This document shows positions 56,510-63,920 of a stretch of DNA of 64,000 bases, one piece after another. A program made the translations under genes and the position numbers. The stretch comes from DATAAZ01 sp036259875. GTDB lineage: Bacteria; Actinomycetota; Thermoleophilia; Gaiellales; Gaiellaceae. The notes beneath the pieces are model-generated. The model searched no databases, was not told the DNA's origin, and saw only the letters and a list, made by a program, of their open reading frames with translations. The number at the start of each line of letters is the position of its first letter. The stretch's first letter is position 1. The stretch lies in the NCBI GenBank assembly GCA_036259875.1, contig DATAAZ010000078.1:66089-130088 (forward strand), written 5' to 3'.

Positions 56510-57183
56510 GCTGGCGCGAATGGGCCCGCGGCGCCGAGGTGGAGCCGTCGCTCTACGCCGCCGACTTCGCCCGCCTCGGCGAGCAGACGCGCGAGCTCCT
56601 CGACGCCGGCGTCCGGATCTTCCATTTCGACGTCGGCGACGGGCACTTCGTCGAGCCGGTCACGATCGGGCCCGTCGTGCTGGAGTCGATCGCGCCGCTC
56701 GTGCACGAGCGCGGCGGCGCGCTCGACTGCCACCTGATGGTCGACAACCCGGAGCGCCACATCGGCCTGATCGCCGACGCGGGCGGCGACAGCGTCACGT
56801 TCCACGCCGAGGTGAGGGGCGATCCGAGCGGGCTCGTGGAGCGAGCGCGCGAGCTTGGCCTCGGGGTCGGGCTCGCGTTCAACCCCGATACGCCCGTGGC
56901 GGCGGCGCTCGCCGCCGCGGACGGCGTCGACCTCGTCCTCTGCATGAGCATCCACCCGGGTTACTCCGGTCAGGCATTCCTCCCCGAGTCGCTCGAGCGG
57001 ATCCGTGACCTGCGCGACGGGCTCGCGGAGGACGTCTTCGTGCAGGTGGACGGCGGGATCACGGACGGGAACGCGACCGCCGTCCACGAGGCGGGTGCGG
57101 AGCTCATCGTCGCGGGCAGCGCCGTCTTCGCCGCGGGCGACATCGCGGCCGCGTACCGCCGCCTCGCTGATGCGATCGCGTGA
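56506..57183 (+). CDS. rpe: Ribulose-phosphate 3-epimerase
   Basis: A 225-residue TIM-barrel enzyme of the pentose phosphate pathway interconverting ribulose-5-phosphate and xylulose-5-phosphate. Typical blocks are EPSLYAADFARLGEQ, IFHFDVGDGHFVEPVTIGP, DCHLMVDNPERHI, CMSIHPGYSGQAFLPESLER and VQVDGGITDGNA. Ser-His-Asp metal sites are present; GDGHF appears where MDGHF is common. It supplies ribulose-5-phosphate, the substrate of RibBA, encoded in the same run. Starts at GTG in a GTGA overlap with rsmB. Confidence 0.94.
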   Translation: MSWREWARGAEVEPSLYAADFARLGEQTRELLDAGVRIFHFDVGDGHFVEPVTIGPVVLESIAPLVHERGGALDCHLMVDNPERHIGLIADAGGDSVTFHAEVRGDPSGLVERARELGLGVGLAFNPDTPVAAALAAADGVDLVLCMSIHPGYSGQAFLPESLERIRDLRDGLAEDVFVQVDGGITDGNATAVHEAGAELIVAGSAVFAAGDIAAAYRRLADAIA

Positions 57184-57190
57184 GCGCCCC

Positions 57191-58180
57191 ATGAACGATC
57201 GGCGCCATCTCGAGCGAGCGCTCGAGCTCGCGGAGCGGGGCCGCGGGACGACGAGGCCGAACCCCGTCGTCGGCGCGGTCGTCGTCAAGGACGGCGAGGT
57301 CGTCGGCGAGGGCTGGCACGAGCGCCCCGGTGCGCCGCATGCGGAGGTCGTCGCGCTCGCGGCCGCCGGCGAGCGCGCCCGCGGCGCGACGCTCTACGTG
57401 ACGCTCGAGCCCTGCGCCCACCACGGCCGGACGCCGCCGTGCGTCGATGCGGTCGTCGAAGCGGGGGTCGCCCGCGTCGTCGCGGCAGCGCCCGACCCGG
57501 ATCCGCGCACGAACGGGCGCGGGCTCGCCCGCCTGCGGGAGGCCGGGATCGCGGTGGAGGCGGCGGACGAGGAGGTCGCGGCGCGCGCCCGGCGCCAGAA
57601 CGAGGCGTTTCGGACCGCCGTCGCGCTCGGGCGCCCGTTCGTGACGTACAAGGTGGCGGCGACGCTCGACGGCCGCGTCGCTGCGCCGAGCGGCGAGGCG
57701 CGCTGGATCTCGGGTGAGGAAAGCCGGCGGCTCGTCCACGAGCTTCGCGCCGCCTCGGACGCGGTCGCGGTCGGGATGGGGACGGTCCGCGCCGACAACC
57801 CCAGGCTGACCGCCCGGGACGTCGGCGCGAAGCGCCAGCCGCGCCGGCTCGCATTCGGCCAAGGGCCGCTTCCGGAGGGGTCCGATCTCGAGCTCGTCGA
57901 GGGCCCGCTCGAGGACGAGCTTCGGCGCCTCGCCGGGGACGGAGTCCAGTCGCTGCTCCTCGAGGGTGGCCCGACGCTCGCGGGCGCCTTCCTGCGCGCG
58001 GACGTGATCGACAAGCTCGTCCTCTTCCTGGCGTCCAAGCTCGCCGGCGGAGACGACGCGCCGCCCCTCTTCGCCGGGCCAGCCGCTCCGACGCTCGCGA
58101 AGTTCGTTCCGCTGACCGGGCTCGAAGCTCGCCGCGTCGGTGAGGACCTCGTCGTGACCGGCTACATCCACGAGCCGTAG
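57191..58180 (+). CDS. ribD: Bifunctional riboflavin deaminase/reductase RibD
   Basis: A 329-residue enzyme of riboflavin synthesis that deaminates and then reduces the pyrimidine intermediate. The N-terminal zinc deaminase has APHAEVVALAAAGE and EPCAHHGRTPPC. The C-terminal reductase has VTYKVAATLDGRVAAPSGEA, ARWISGEESRRLVHELRA and LLEGGPTLAGAFL. The reductase part is slightly short at its end but complete. ATG at 57191 is 7 bp after the rpe stop. Its stop contains the first bases of an AGGAGG for the next gene. Confidence 0.95.
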   Translation: MNDRRHLERALELAERGRGTTRPNPVVGAVVVKDGEVVGEGWHERPGAPHAEVVALAAAGERARGATLYVTLEPCAHHGRTPPCVDAVVEAGVARVVAAAPDPDPRTNGRGLARLREAGIAVEAADEEVAARARRQNEAFRTAVALGRPFVTYKVAATLDGRVAAPSGEARWISGEESRRLVHELRAASDAVAVGMGTVRADNPRLTARDVGAKRQPRRLAFGQGPLPEGSDLELVEGPLEDELRRLAGDGVQSLLLEGGPTLAGAFLRADVIDKLVLFLASKLAGGDDAPPLFAGPAAPTLAKFVPLTGLEARRVGEDLVVTGYIHEP

Positions 58181-58192
58181 GAGGCCCGGACG
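58179..58192 (+). promoter_or_regulatory. Perfect Shine-Dalgarno AGGAGG facing an ACG codon
   Basis: AGGAGG at 58179-58184 (overlapping the ribD stop) is followed after 5 nt by ACG at 58190, in frame with the 2-hydroxyacid dehydrogenase. No ATG, GTG or TTG lies in this frame until 58268. Confidence 0.6.
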
Positions 58193-59101
58193 GCGCGGCC
58201 GCGCATCTGGCTCGGGCCCGATCGCCACCGGCTTCTCGCCGCGGCGATCGAGCGAGGGGGTGGCCGCGTGGTCGCCGACCCGACGGCAGCGACCGCGATC
58301 GTCTGGAGTGGCGGTCGGCCGCCGGAGATCCGAGTCGTGCTCCACCCGGGGATCGAGTGGGTGCAGCTCGACTCGGCCGGCGTCGATCGCTGGGTCGGCG
58401 AAGGACTTGTCGACCCCGAACGCCGCTGGACGGCCGTCCACGGCGCCTACGCGCCCGACGTCGCCGAGCACGCCGTCGCGTTCCTCCTCGCGGCGGCGCG
58501 CCGCCTCCCGCAGGCCGCGAGACGAAACGAGTGGCGTACGCTCGACGCCGAGCCGCTCGCCCGTCGGACCGTCGGGCTTGTCGGAGCCGGCTCGATCGGC
58601 CGCGAGACGATCGCGCGCCTGCGGCCGTTCGGCGCTTCCGTGCTCGCGCTCACGCGCTCGGGGCGGGCGGTCGACGGGGCCGACCGCTCCTTCGGCCCGG
58701 GCGGTCTCGACGAGCTTCTCCACGTGAGCGACTACGTCGTCCTCGCGTTGCCGCTGACGCCGGAGACCCGCGGACTGATCGGCGAGCGCGAGCTCGACCT
58801 CGTCGGAGCCAGGGGTTGGATCGTCAACGTCGGCCGCGGGCCGCTCGTCGACACCGACGCGCTCGTCCGGGCGCTTACCGAACGGCGGATCGCAGGCGCG
58901 TGCCTCGACGTCACCGATCCCGAACCGCTTCCCGCCGGCCATCCGCTCTGGCGCTTCGAGAACGTCCTGATTACGCCGCACGTCGCAAACCCGCCCGGGA
59001 CGATCCACGAGCCGCTCGCCCGGCTCGTCGAGGAGAACGTCCGCCGCTTCGCTGCGGGGCGCGATCTTCTCGGCGAGATCGACCCCGAGCGCGGCTACTA
59101 G
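58190..59101 (+). CDS. D-isomer-specific 2-hydroxyacid dehydrogenase
   Basis: An NAD-dependent dehydrogenase of the D-2-hydroxyacid (phosphoglycerate/glyoxylate reductase) superfamily. The Rossmann site is VGLVGAGSIGRETIARLRPF. The catalytic Arg/Glu/His region is VNVGRGPLVDTDALVRAL, CLDVTDPEPLPAGHPLW and NVLITPHVA. Substrate is unknown. Coding sequence begins upstream of the first usual start: RIWLGPDRHRLLAAAIERGG is in frame before GTG 58268. I place the start at ACG 58190, which has a perfect AGGAGG at normal distance; a conventional call would be GTG 58268, which cuts the first strand and helix. It interrupts the rib run but is on the same strand. Confidence 0.8.
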   Translation, partial: TARPRIWLGPDRHRLLAAAIERGGGRVVADPTAATAIVWSGGRPPEIRVVLHPGIEWVQLDSAGVDRWVGEGLVDPERRWTAVHGAYAPDVAEHAVAFLLAAARRLPQAARRNEWRTLDAEPLARRTVGLVGAGSIGRETIARLRPFGASVLALTRSGRAVDGADRSFGPGGLDELLHVSDYVVLALPLTPETRGLIGERELDLVGARGWIVNVGRGPLVDTDALVRALTERRIAGACLDVTDPEPLPAGHPLWRFENVLITPHVANPPGTIHEPLARLVEENVRRFAAGRDLLGEIDPERGY

Positions 59102-59117
59102 AACTAACCTCCCTCGC

Positions 59118-59720
59118 GTGTTCACGGGAATCGTGCGCGAGCTCGGCGTCTTCGAGGGCGTCGAGCGGAGGCTCGAGGGCGCGCGCGTGCGCGTCCGCGC
59201 GCCCGAAACGGCCGCCGAGGCGCAGGTCGGGGACTCGATCGCGCTCAACGGCGTCTGCCTGACCGCGGTCGAGGTCAGGAACGCGCAAATGACGTTCGAC
59301 GTCGTCCGCGAGACGTTGAAGCGCTCGACGCTCGATCGCGTCCAGCCGGGCGACCACGTGAACGTGGAACGGGCCGTCCGCGCGGGCGAGCCGCTCGGGG
59401 GCCACATCGTCCAGGGGCACGTCGACGGCGTCGCGCGCGTCCGTCTCGTCGAGCGCGAGGGCGACGGCAAGCGGATCGTCGTCGAGGTTCCGCCGGAGCT
59501 CGAGCGCTATTGCGTCGAGAAGGGCTCGATCGCGATCGACGGCGTCAGCGTGACCGTTGCCAACGTCCTCCCGGGCGCGATCGTCGTCGCGCTCGTCCCC
59601 CACACGCTCCGGGCGACGACGCTCGGCCGGATCGAAGCCGGCGACCCCGTGAACGTCGAGGTCGATCTCGTCGCGAAGCAGGTCGAGCGCCTCCTCGAGG
59701 CGCGCGGACGGCTTTCCTGA
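59118..59720 (+). CDS. ribE: Riboflavin synthase, alpha chain
   Basis: A 200-residue enzyme making riboflavin by dismutation of two 6,7-dimethyl-8-ribityllumazines. It starts at the family hallmark FTGIVRELGVFEG and has two lumazine-binding repeats: ALNGVCLTAVEV and RAVRAGEPLGGHIVQGHVDG, then the second with ERYCVEKGSIAIDGVSVTV and VALVPHTLRATTLG. The GTG is 16 bp after the dehydrogenase gene. No FMN riboswitch is seen ahead of it. Confidence 0.95.
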   Translation: MFTGIVRELGVFEGVERRLEGARVRVRAPETAAEAQVGDSIALNGVCLTAVEVRNAQMTFDVVRETLKRSTLDRVQPGDHVNVERAVRAGEPLGGHIVQGHVDGVARVRLVEREGDGKRIVVEVPPELERYCVEKGSIAIDGVSVTVANVLPGAIVVALVPHTLRATTLGRIEAGDPVNVEVDLVAKQVERLLEARGRLS

Positions 59721-59726
59721 CGCCGT

Positions 59727-59732
59727 TAGCAT
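59727..59732 (+). promoter_or_regulatory. -10 hexamer TAGCAT before ribBA
   Basis: TAGCAT lies 8 nt before the ribBA ATG, giving a possible internal start in the rib cluster. Confidence 0.45.
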
Positions 59733-59740
59733 TCGCCCGG

Positions 59741-61003
59741 ATGGGCCAGACGACGCATGCGGTTCCAGAGACTGCGCCGTTCGCGCCGATCGAGGCGGCG
59801 ATCGAGGACATCCGCGCCGGAAAGTTCGTCGTCGTCGTCGACGCCGCCGACCGCGAAAACGAAGGTGATCTGACGATCGCGGCGCAATTCGCGACGCCCG
59901 AGGCGATCAACTTCATGGCGACGCACGGGCGCGGCCTCATCTGCCTGTGCCTGACCGGCGAGCGCTGCGACGAGCTCGGTCTCCGCCAGATGACGTTCGA
60001 GAACGAGACGCCGTTCGGGACCGCGTTCACGGTCTCGATCGAGGCGCGCGAGGGCGTCTCCACCGGGATCTCCGCGCACGACCGCGCGAGGACGATTCAG
60101 GTTGCGATCGACCCGAGCAAGGGCGCGGCCGACCTCGTCCAGCCCGGCCACGTCTTCCCGCTTCGCGCACGCCTCGGCGGCGTTCTGCAGCGGGCCGGGC
60201 AGACGGAGGCCGCCGTCGACCTCGCGCGCCTCGCGAGCTTGATCCCGGCCGGAGTCGTCTGCGAGATCATGAACGAGGACGGGACGATGGCCCGCGTTCC
60301 CGACCTCGTCCCGTACTGCGAGCGGCACGGTCTCAAGATGGTGACCGTCGCCGACCTCATCGAGTACCGGCGGCGCACGGAGAAGCTCGTCGAGCGAATG
60401 ACGACGGTTCGCCTTCCGACGGCGTACGGTGAATTCACGGCGCACGCGTTCCGGGAGACGCTGACCGGCCGCCTCCACGTCGCCCTCGTGAAGGGCGAGG
60501 TCGAGGGGCGGGAGGACGTCCTCGTCCGCGTCCACTCGGAGTGCCTCACGGGCGACGTCTTTCACTCGCTTCGCTGCGACTGCGGCGAGCAGCTCGAGCA
60601 GGCGCTCCTGCGGATCGGTGCCGAGGAGCGCGGCGTCCTCCTCTACATGTCGCAGGAGGGGCGCGGGATCGGCCTTCTCTCGAAGCTCCGGGCCTACGAG
60701 CTGCAGGAGGCCGGGCGCGACACGGTCGAGGCGAACGTCGAGCTCGGCTTCCCGCCGGACGCGCGGGAGTACGGGATCGGCTCGCAGATCCTCGCCGATC
60801 TCGGCCTCTCGGCGATCCGTATCCTCACGAACAACCCGCGCAAGATCACCGGGATCGAGGGATTCGGCCTCCGCGTCGTCGAGCAGCTCCCGATCGAGGT
60901 GCCGCCGAACGCCGAGAACCGGCGCTACCTGGAGACGAAGCGCGCGAAGCTCGGCCACCGCCTCCACCACCAGGAACTTCGCTTCGAGGAGCCGTCCGAG
61001 TGA
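59741..61003 (+). CDS. ribBA: Bifunctional DHBP synthase / GTP cyclohydrolase II
   Basis: A 420-residue fusion of the two entry enzymes of riboflavin synthesis. The DHBP synthase half (1-215) uses ribulose-5-phosphate and shows DAADRENEGDLTIAAQ, THGRGLICLCLTGERC and STGISAHDRARTI. The cyclohydrolase half has the zinc site SECLTGDVFHSLRCDCGEQL, then LYMSQEGRGIGLLSKLRAYE, REYGIGSQILADLG and ILTNNPRKITGIEGFGL. All active-site residues look intact. It follows ribE by 20 bp with a TAGCAT hexamer in the gap. Confidence 0.96.
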   Translation: MGQTTHAVPETAPFAPIEAAIEDIRAGKFVVVVDAADRENEGDLTIAAQFATPEAINFMATHGRGLICLCLTGERCDELGLRQMTFENETPFGTAFTVSIEAREGVSTGISAHDRARTIQVAIDPSKGAADLVQPGHVFPLRARLGGVLQRAGQTEAAVDLARLASLIPAGVVCEIMNEDGTMARVPDLVPYCERHGLKMVTVADLIEYRRRTEKLVERMTTVRLPTAYGEFTAHAFRETLTGRLHVALVKGEVEGREDVLVRVHSECLTGDVFHSLRCDCGEQLEQALLRIGAEERGVLLYMSQEGRGIGLLSKLRAYELQEAGRDTVEANVELGFPPDAREYGIGSQILADLGLSAIRILTNNPRKITGIEGFGLRVVEQLPIEVPPNAENRRYLETKRAKLGHRLHHQELRFEEPSE

Positions 61004-61027
61004 GCGTCGGTCGCCGACGGCTCGCGC

Positions 61028-61056
61028 CCACGGGGAAGACCACGTTTCCTCCGTGG
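61028..61056. other. Hairpin in the ribBA-ribH gap
   Basis: CCACGG (61028-61033) and CCGTGG (61051-61056) pair, with GGAA/TTCC continuing inward past a one-base bulge. It lies in the 76-bp gap. There is no T-run, so it may be a processing or attenuation site. Confidence 0.4.
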
Positions 61057-61079
61057 ACGCAAGGGCGACGGGGTCGCTG

Positions 61080-61733
61080 ATGAGCGAGGGGCCCGAGAGC
61101 CGCGGCGAGGGCTCTGACGAGCTCGGCGTCGCCGAGGCGCCGCCGGAAACGACGAGCGAGGACGGGGCCGGCGTCGACACGGCGGCGGACGAAGCCGCGA
61201 GCGGGGAGCACGCGCCAGGCGAGCTCCGGATCCCGGACGGCGTCGGCGTCTTCGCGGGCTCGCCGAACGGCTCGCGGCGCTACGTCGGGGTCGTCGTGAG
61301 CCGCTTCAACGGCGACATCACGACACGCCTTCTCGAGGGCGCGCTCACGGCGCTTGAAGACGCAGGCGTCGACCGGGCGCGCGTCGACGTCATGCAGGTC
61401 CCCGGCGCGTTCGAGCTCCCGCTCGGTGCGATGGCGATGGCGAAGACGCGCCGCTACGCGTGCGTCGTCGCGCTCGGGTGCGTCATACGGGGCGACACGC
61501 CCCACTTCGAGTACGTCGCGCAGGAGGCGGCGAGCGGCCTCCAGCTCGCGGCGCTCGAGACCGGCGTGCCGGTCGCGTTCGGAGTCCTCACCTGCGACAG
61601 CCGCCTACAGGCCGAATCGCGTGCGGGCGGGCGGCACGGAAACAAGGGCGCCGAGGCGGCGCAGTCGGCCCTCGAGATGGCCGACGTGTTCGCGCGCCTC
61701 CGGTCGGACGCGGTCACGGCGAACCGGCGCTAG
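61080..61733 (+). CDS. ribH: 6,7-dimethyl-8-ribityllumazine synthase with N-terminal extension
   Basis: A 217-residue lumazine synthase. The core is normal: YVGVVVSRFNGDITTRLLEG, VMQVPGAFELPLGAMAMAKT, VALGCVIRGDTPHFEYV, FGVLTCDSRLQAESRA and GNKGAEAAQSALEMA. It has about 55 extra acidic, low-complexity residues ahead of the core (RGEGSDELGVAEAPPETTSE), absent from standard enzymes of about 155 residues. Lumazine synthases form hollow 60-mers, so an added tail could line or decorate the shell; that is inference. The ATG follows ribBA by 76 bp. It overlaps the convergent VOC gene by 20 bp. Confidence 0.92.
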   Translation: MSEGPESRGEGSDELGVAEAPPETTSEDGAGVDTAADEAASGEHAPGELRIPDGVGVFAGSPNGSRRYVGVVVSRFNGDITTRLLEGALTALEDAGVDRARVDVMQVPGAFELPLGAMAMAKTRRYACVVALGCVIRGDTPHFEYVAQEAASGLQLAALETGVPVAFGVLTCDSRLQAESRAGGRHGNKGAEAAQSALEMADVFARLRSDAVTANRR

Positions 61734-62076
61734 CGACGGCGGTCGCGTGCCGCGGCTGGTAGAGGAGCATCTCCGTGCCACCCGGGAGCCGCATCGTCGC
61801 GCCGATTCCCCACCCTTCGTCCACCGGCTCGTCGAACTCGATCCCCTTGCCCGCAAGCTCGGCCATCGTCGCTTCGAGGTCGTCGCACAGGAGGCTGACG
61901 TCGCGCCGCACGTGGTGTTCCGCGGGATGGACACCGATCTCCGCGGGCGGGAGCGCGAAGATGAGCCACCCGTCGCCGGCGTCGACATGCTTCCAGCCGA
62001 AGGCGTCCCGGAAGATCTCGCGGACCGCCTCGGGCTCCGACGTGTAAACGAGGGCGTGGACGCCCGTGATCGCCAC
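61714..62076 (-). CDS. VOC superfamily protein
   Basis: A 120-residue VOC protein with GTG start at ITGVHALVYTSEPEAVREIF. It goes on with GWLIFALPPAEIGVHPAEHH, a midsection VSLLCDDLEATMAELAGKG, and GWGIGATMRLPGGTEMLLYQ at the end. Metal-type residues are H (GVHAL), the His-rich middle and E in TEMLLYQP, so a metal enzyme is possible; substrate unknown. It is convergent with ribH (20-bp overlap) and lies back-to-back with rpmB. Confidence 0.83.
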   Translation of the reverse strand: MAITGVHALVYTSEPEAVREIFRDAFGWKHVDAGDGWLIFALPPAEIGVHPAEHHVRRDVSLLCDDLEATMAELAGKGIEFDEPVDEGWGIGATMRLPGGTEMLLYQPRHATAVASAGSP

Positions 62077-62136
62077 CCGAGCAATCCTACGACGCGAGTT
62101 CCTGTTTACCGGCCGGGCAAGCTCGGCCCGGACAGC

Positions 62137-62142
62137 TATCAT
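62137..62142 (+). promoter_or_regulatory. -10 hexamer TATCAT before rpmB
   Basis: TATCAT lies 9 nt before the rpmB GTG. Confidence 0.5.
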
Positions 62143-62151
62143 GGCCGCCCG

Positions 62152-62343
62152 GTGTCGAAAGTCTGCGCAGTCTGCGGGAAAGCCCCCTCGTTCGGCCACA
62201 ACCGGAGCCACTCGATGGTCGCGACGAAGCGTCGCTTCAACCCGAACCTCCAGCGCGTCCGCATCCTCGTGAACGGAGTCGCGCGCCGGAGCTACGTCTG
62301 CGCGCGGTGCCTCAAGGCCGGGAAGGTCCAGAAGGCCCTCTAG
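62152..62343 (+). CDS. rpmB: 50S ribosomal protein L28 (zinc-binding form)
   Basis: A 63-residue ribosomal protein. It carries two C-x2-C pairs (CAVC and CARC), so it is the zinc-binding version; many actinobacteria also keep a zinc-free paralogue. The core is FGHNRSHSMVATKRRFNPNL and RILVNGVARRSYVCARCL. GTG start after a TATCAT -10 element. Its end overlaps the FakA-like gene by 37 bp if the latter starts at its first GTG. Confidence 0.95.
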   Translation: MSKVCAVCGKAPSFGHNRSHSMVATKRRFNPNLQRVRILVNGVARRSYVCARCLKAGKVQKAL

Positions 62344-63920
62344 CGACCGCCCGCGAGCTCGTCGCCGCGGCGCTCGCAGCGCTCGAGGCGAGCCGGGAGC
62401 GGATCGACAACCTGAACGTCTTCCCGGTCCCGGACGGAGATACCGGGACGAACATGGCGCTCACCGTCCGCGCGGTCCGCGACGCCCTCGAGCACTCGAC
62501 TGCTGCGAGCGCCGACGAGCTCGCGCGCGAGGTGACGCGAGCGGCGCTCATGGGGGCGCGGGGCAACTCGGGGGTCATCCTGTCCCAGCTCGTCCGTGGC
62601 GCCGCGGAAGCGCTGATCGGCACCGACGTTCAAGCCGAGCGCGGATGCGCGGTCGCGCGGGCGCTCCGCGCGGCGAGCGAGGCCGGCTACGCGGCGGTTC
62701 GCGAGCCGGAGGAGGGGACGATTCTCACCGTCGCGCGCGCGCTCGCTCGGCGGGCCGACGACCTCGCGGCGGATGAACGCGAGCTCGGCGACGTCCTCGC
62801 GGACGTCCTCCGCGCGGGCGAGGAGGCGCTCGCGCGAACGCCCGAGCAGCTCGACGTCCTGCGCGACGCGGGCGTCGTGGACGCGGGCGGCGCCGGGCTA
62901 GTGGAGATCGTCCGGGGGATTGCCGCCCAGGTGCGCGGCGAGCCGCTCCCGGAGCCCGCTCCGGGGGTGGAGCCGCTTCCGCTCGAGGCCGTGCACCGCG
63001 AGCGGTCGCGGTACCGCTACTGCACGGGGTTCTTCGTCGACGGCGACGCGGTCGACCCGGCCGCGCTCGAGCGGGAGCTCGACGGCCTGGGCGACTCCCT
63101 GCTCGTCGTCGGGGCGCCCGGTGCCGCGCGCGTGCATGTCCACACGGACGAGCCGGGCCGTGCGCTTGCCGTTGCGACGGCGGTCGGCATCCTCGACGAG
63201 GTCGACATCAAGAACATGCACGCGCAGACGGCGCATCGGGAGCAGCGCCTCACGTCGCTCGCCGAACGCACGGCGTCGGGCGCCGTCGCGGTCTGCGCCG
63301 GCGAGGGCAACGCGCGCTTGTTCCGAAGCCTCGGTGCGGCCGGGATCGTCGAGGGCGGCGAGACGATGAACCCGGCCACCGCGGAGCTGCTGGCCGCGAT
63401 CGAGGCCATCGACGCACACGAGGTCGTCGTCCTGCCGAACAGCCGCAACGTCGTGCTGTCCGCCGAGCAGGCCGCCGCGGCCGCCTCGACGCGCGCGCTC
63501 GTCGTCCCGACCGAGACGATCCAGGCGGGCCTCGCGGCGATGGTCGCCTTCGACCCCGCGCGGCCGGCGGACGAGAACGTGGCCGAGATGGGTGAGGCGA
63601 CCGCGGCCGTGCGTTCGGGCGGCGTGACGCGGGCCTCGCGCTCGACCGCGCTCGGCGGCCTCGCCGTGGAGCAGGGCGAATTCCTCGGAGTCGTCGCCGG
63701 CGAGGCCGTCGCGTGTGGCCCCGTTCTCGACGTCGTCGCCCGCGAGGTCGTCGAGCGGCTCGTCGCCGGCAGCGCGGACGTCCTGACGGTGCTCGTCGGC
63801 GCCGACCTCGTCGACGTCTCGGAGCTCCAGGCCGAGATCGCCGCGGCACATCCAGAGCTGGAGATCGAGGTCCAGCATGGTGGCCAGCCCCACTACCCGC
63901 TCCTCTTCGCCGCGGAATAA
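62307..63920 (+). CDS. DAK2/FakA-like protein (fatty acid kinase subunit)
   Basis: A 537-residue protein of the DhaL/DAK2-DUF1949-type family that includes FakA, the ATP-binding subunit of the two-part fatty acid kinase (with a DegV-type FakB). The nucleotide site is NLNVFPVPDGDTGTNMALTV; then ALMGARGNSGVILSQLVRG, VVDAGGAGLVEI, the middle domain with YCTGFFVDGD and VHVHTDEPGRALAVA, and the C-terminal domain with NSRNVVLSAEQAA. The start is GTG 62307, inside rpmB; no ATG, GTG or TTG lies between it and the conserved region. The rpmB-fakA order is conserved in many Gram-positives. Confidence 0.9.
   Translation: MPQGREGPEGPLATARELVAAALAALEASRERIDNLNVFPVPDGDTGTNMALTVRAVRDALEHSTAASADELAREVTRAALMGARGNSGVILSQLVRGAAEALIGTDVQAERGCAVARALRAASEAGYAAVREPEEGTILTVARALARRADDLAADERELGDVLADVLRAGEEALARTPEQLDVLRDAGVVDAGGAGLVEIVRGIAAQVRGEPLPEPAPGVEPLPLEAVHRERSRYRYCTGFFVDGDAVDPAALERELDGLGDSLLVVGAPGAARVHVHTDEPGRALAVATAVGILDEVDIKNMHAQTAHREQRLTSLAERTASGAVAVCAGEGNARLFRSLGAAGIVEGGETMNPATAELLAAIEAIDAHEVVVLPNSRNVVLSAEQAAAAASTRALVVPTETIQAGLAAMVAFDPARPADENVAEMGEATAAVRSGGVTRASRSTALGGLAVEQGEFLGVVAGEAVACGPVLDVVAREVVERLVAGSADVLTVLVGADLVDVSELQAEIAAAHPELEIEVQHGGQPHYPLLFAAE

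Noticed and set aside
59102..59117. FMN riboswitch controlling rib genes
   Set aside because: The gaps before ribD, ribE and ribBA are 7-20 bp and the 76-bp gap before ribH lacks the conserved FMN-aptamer segments.
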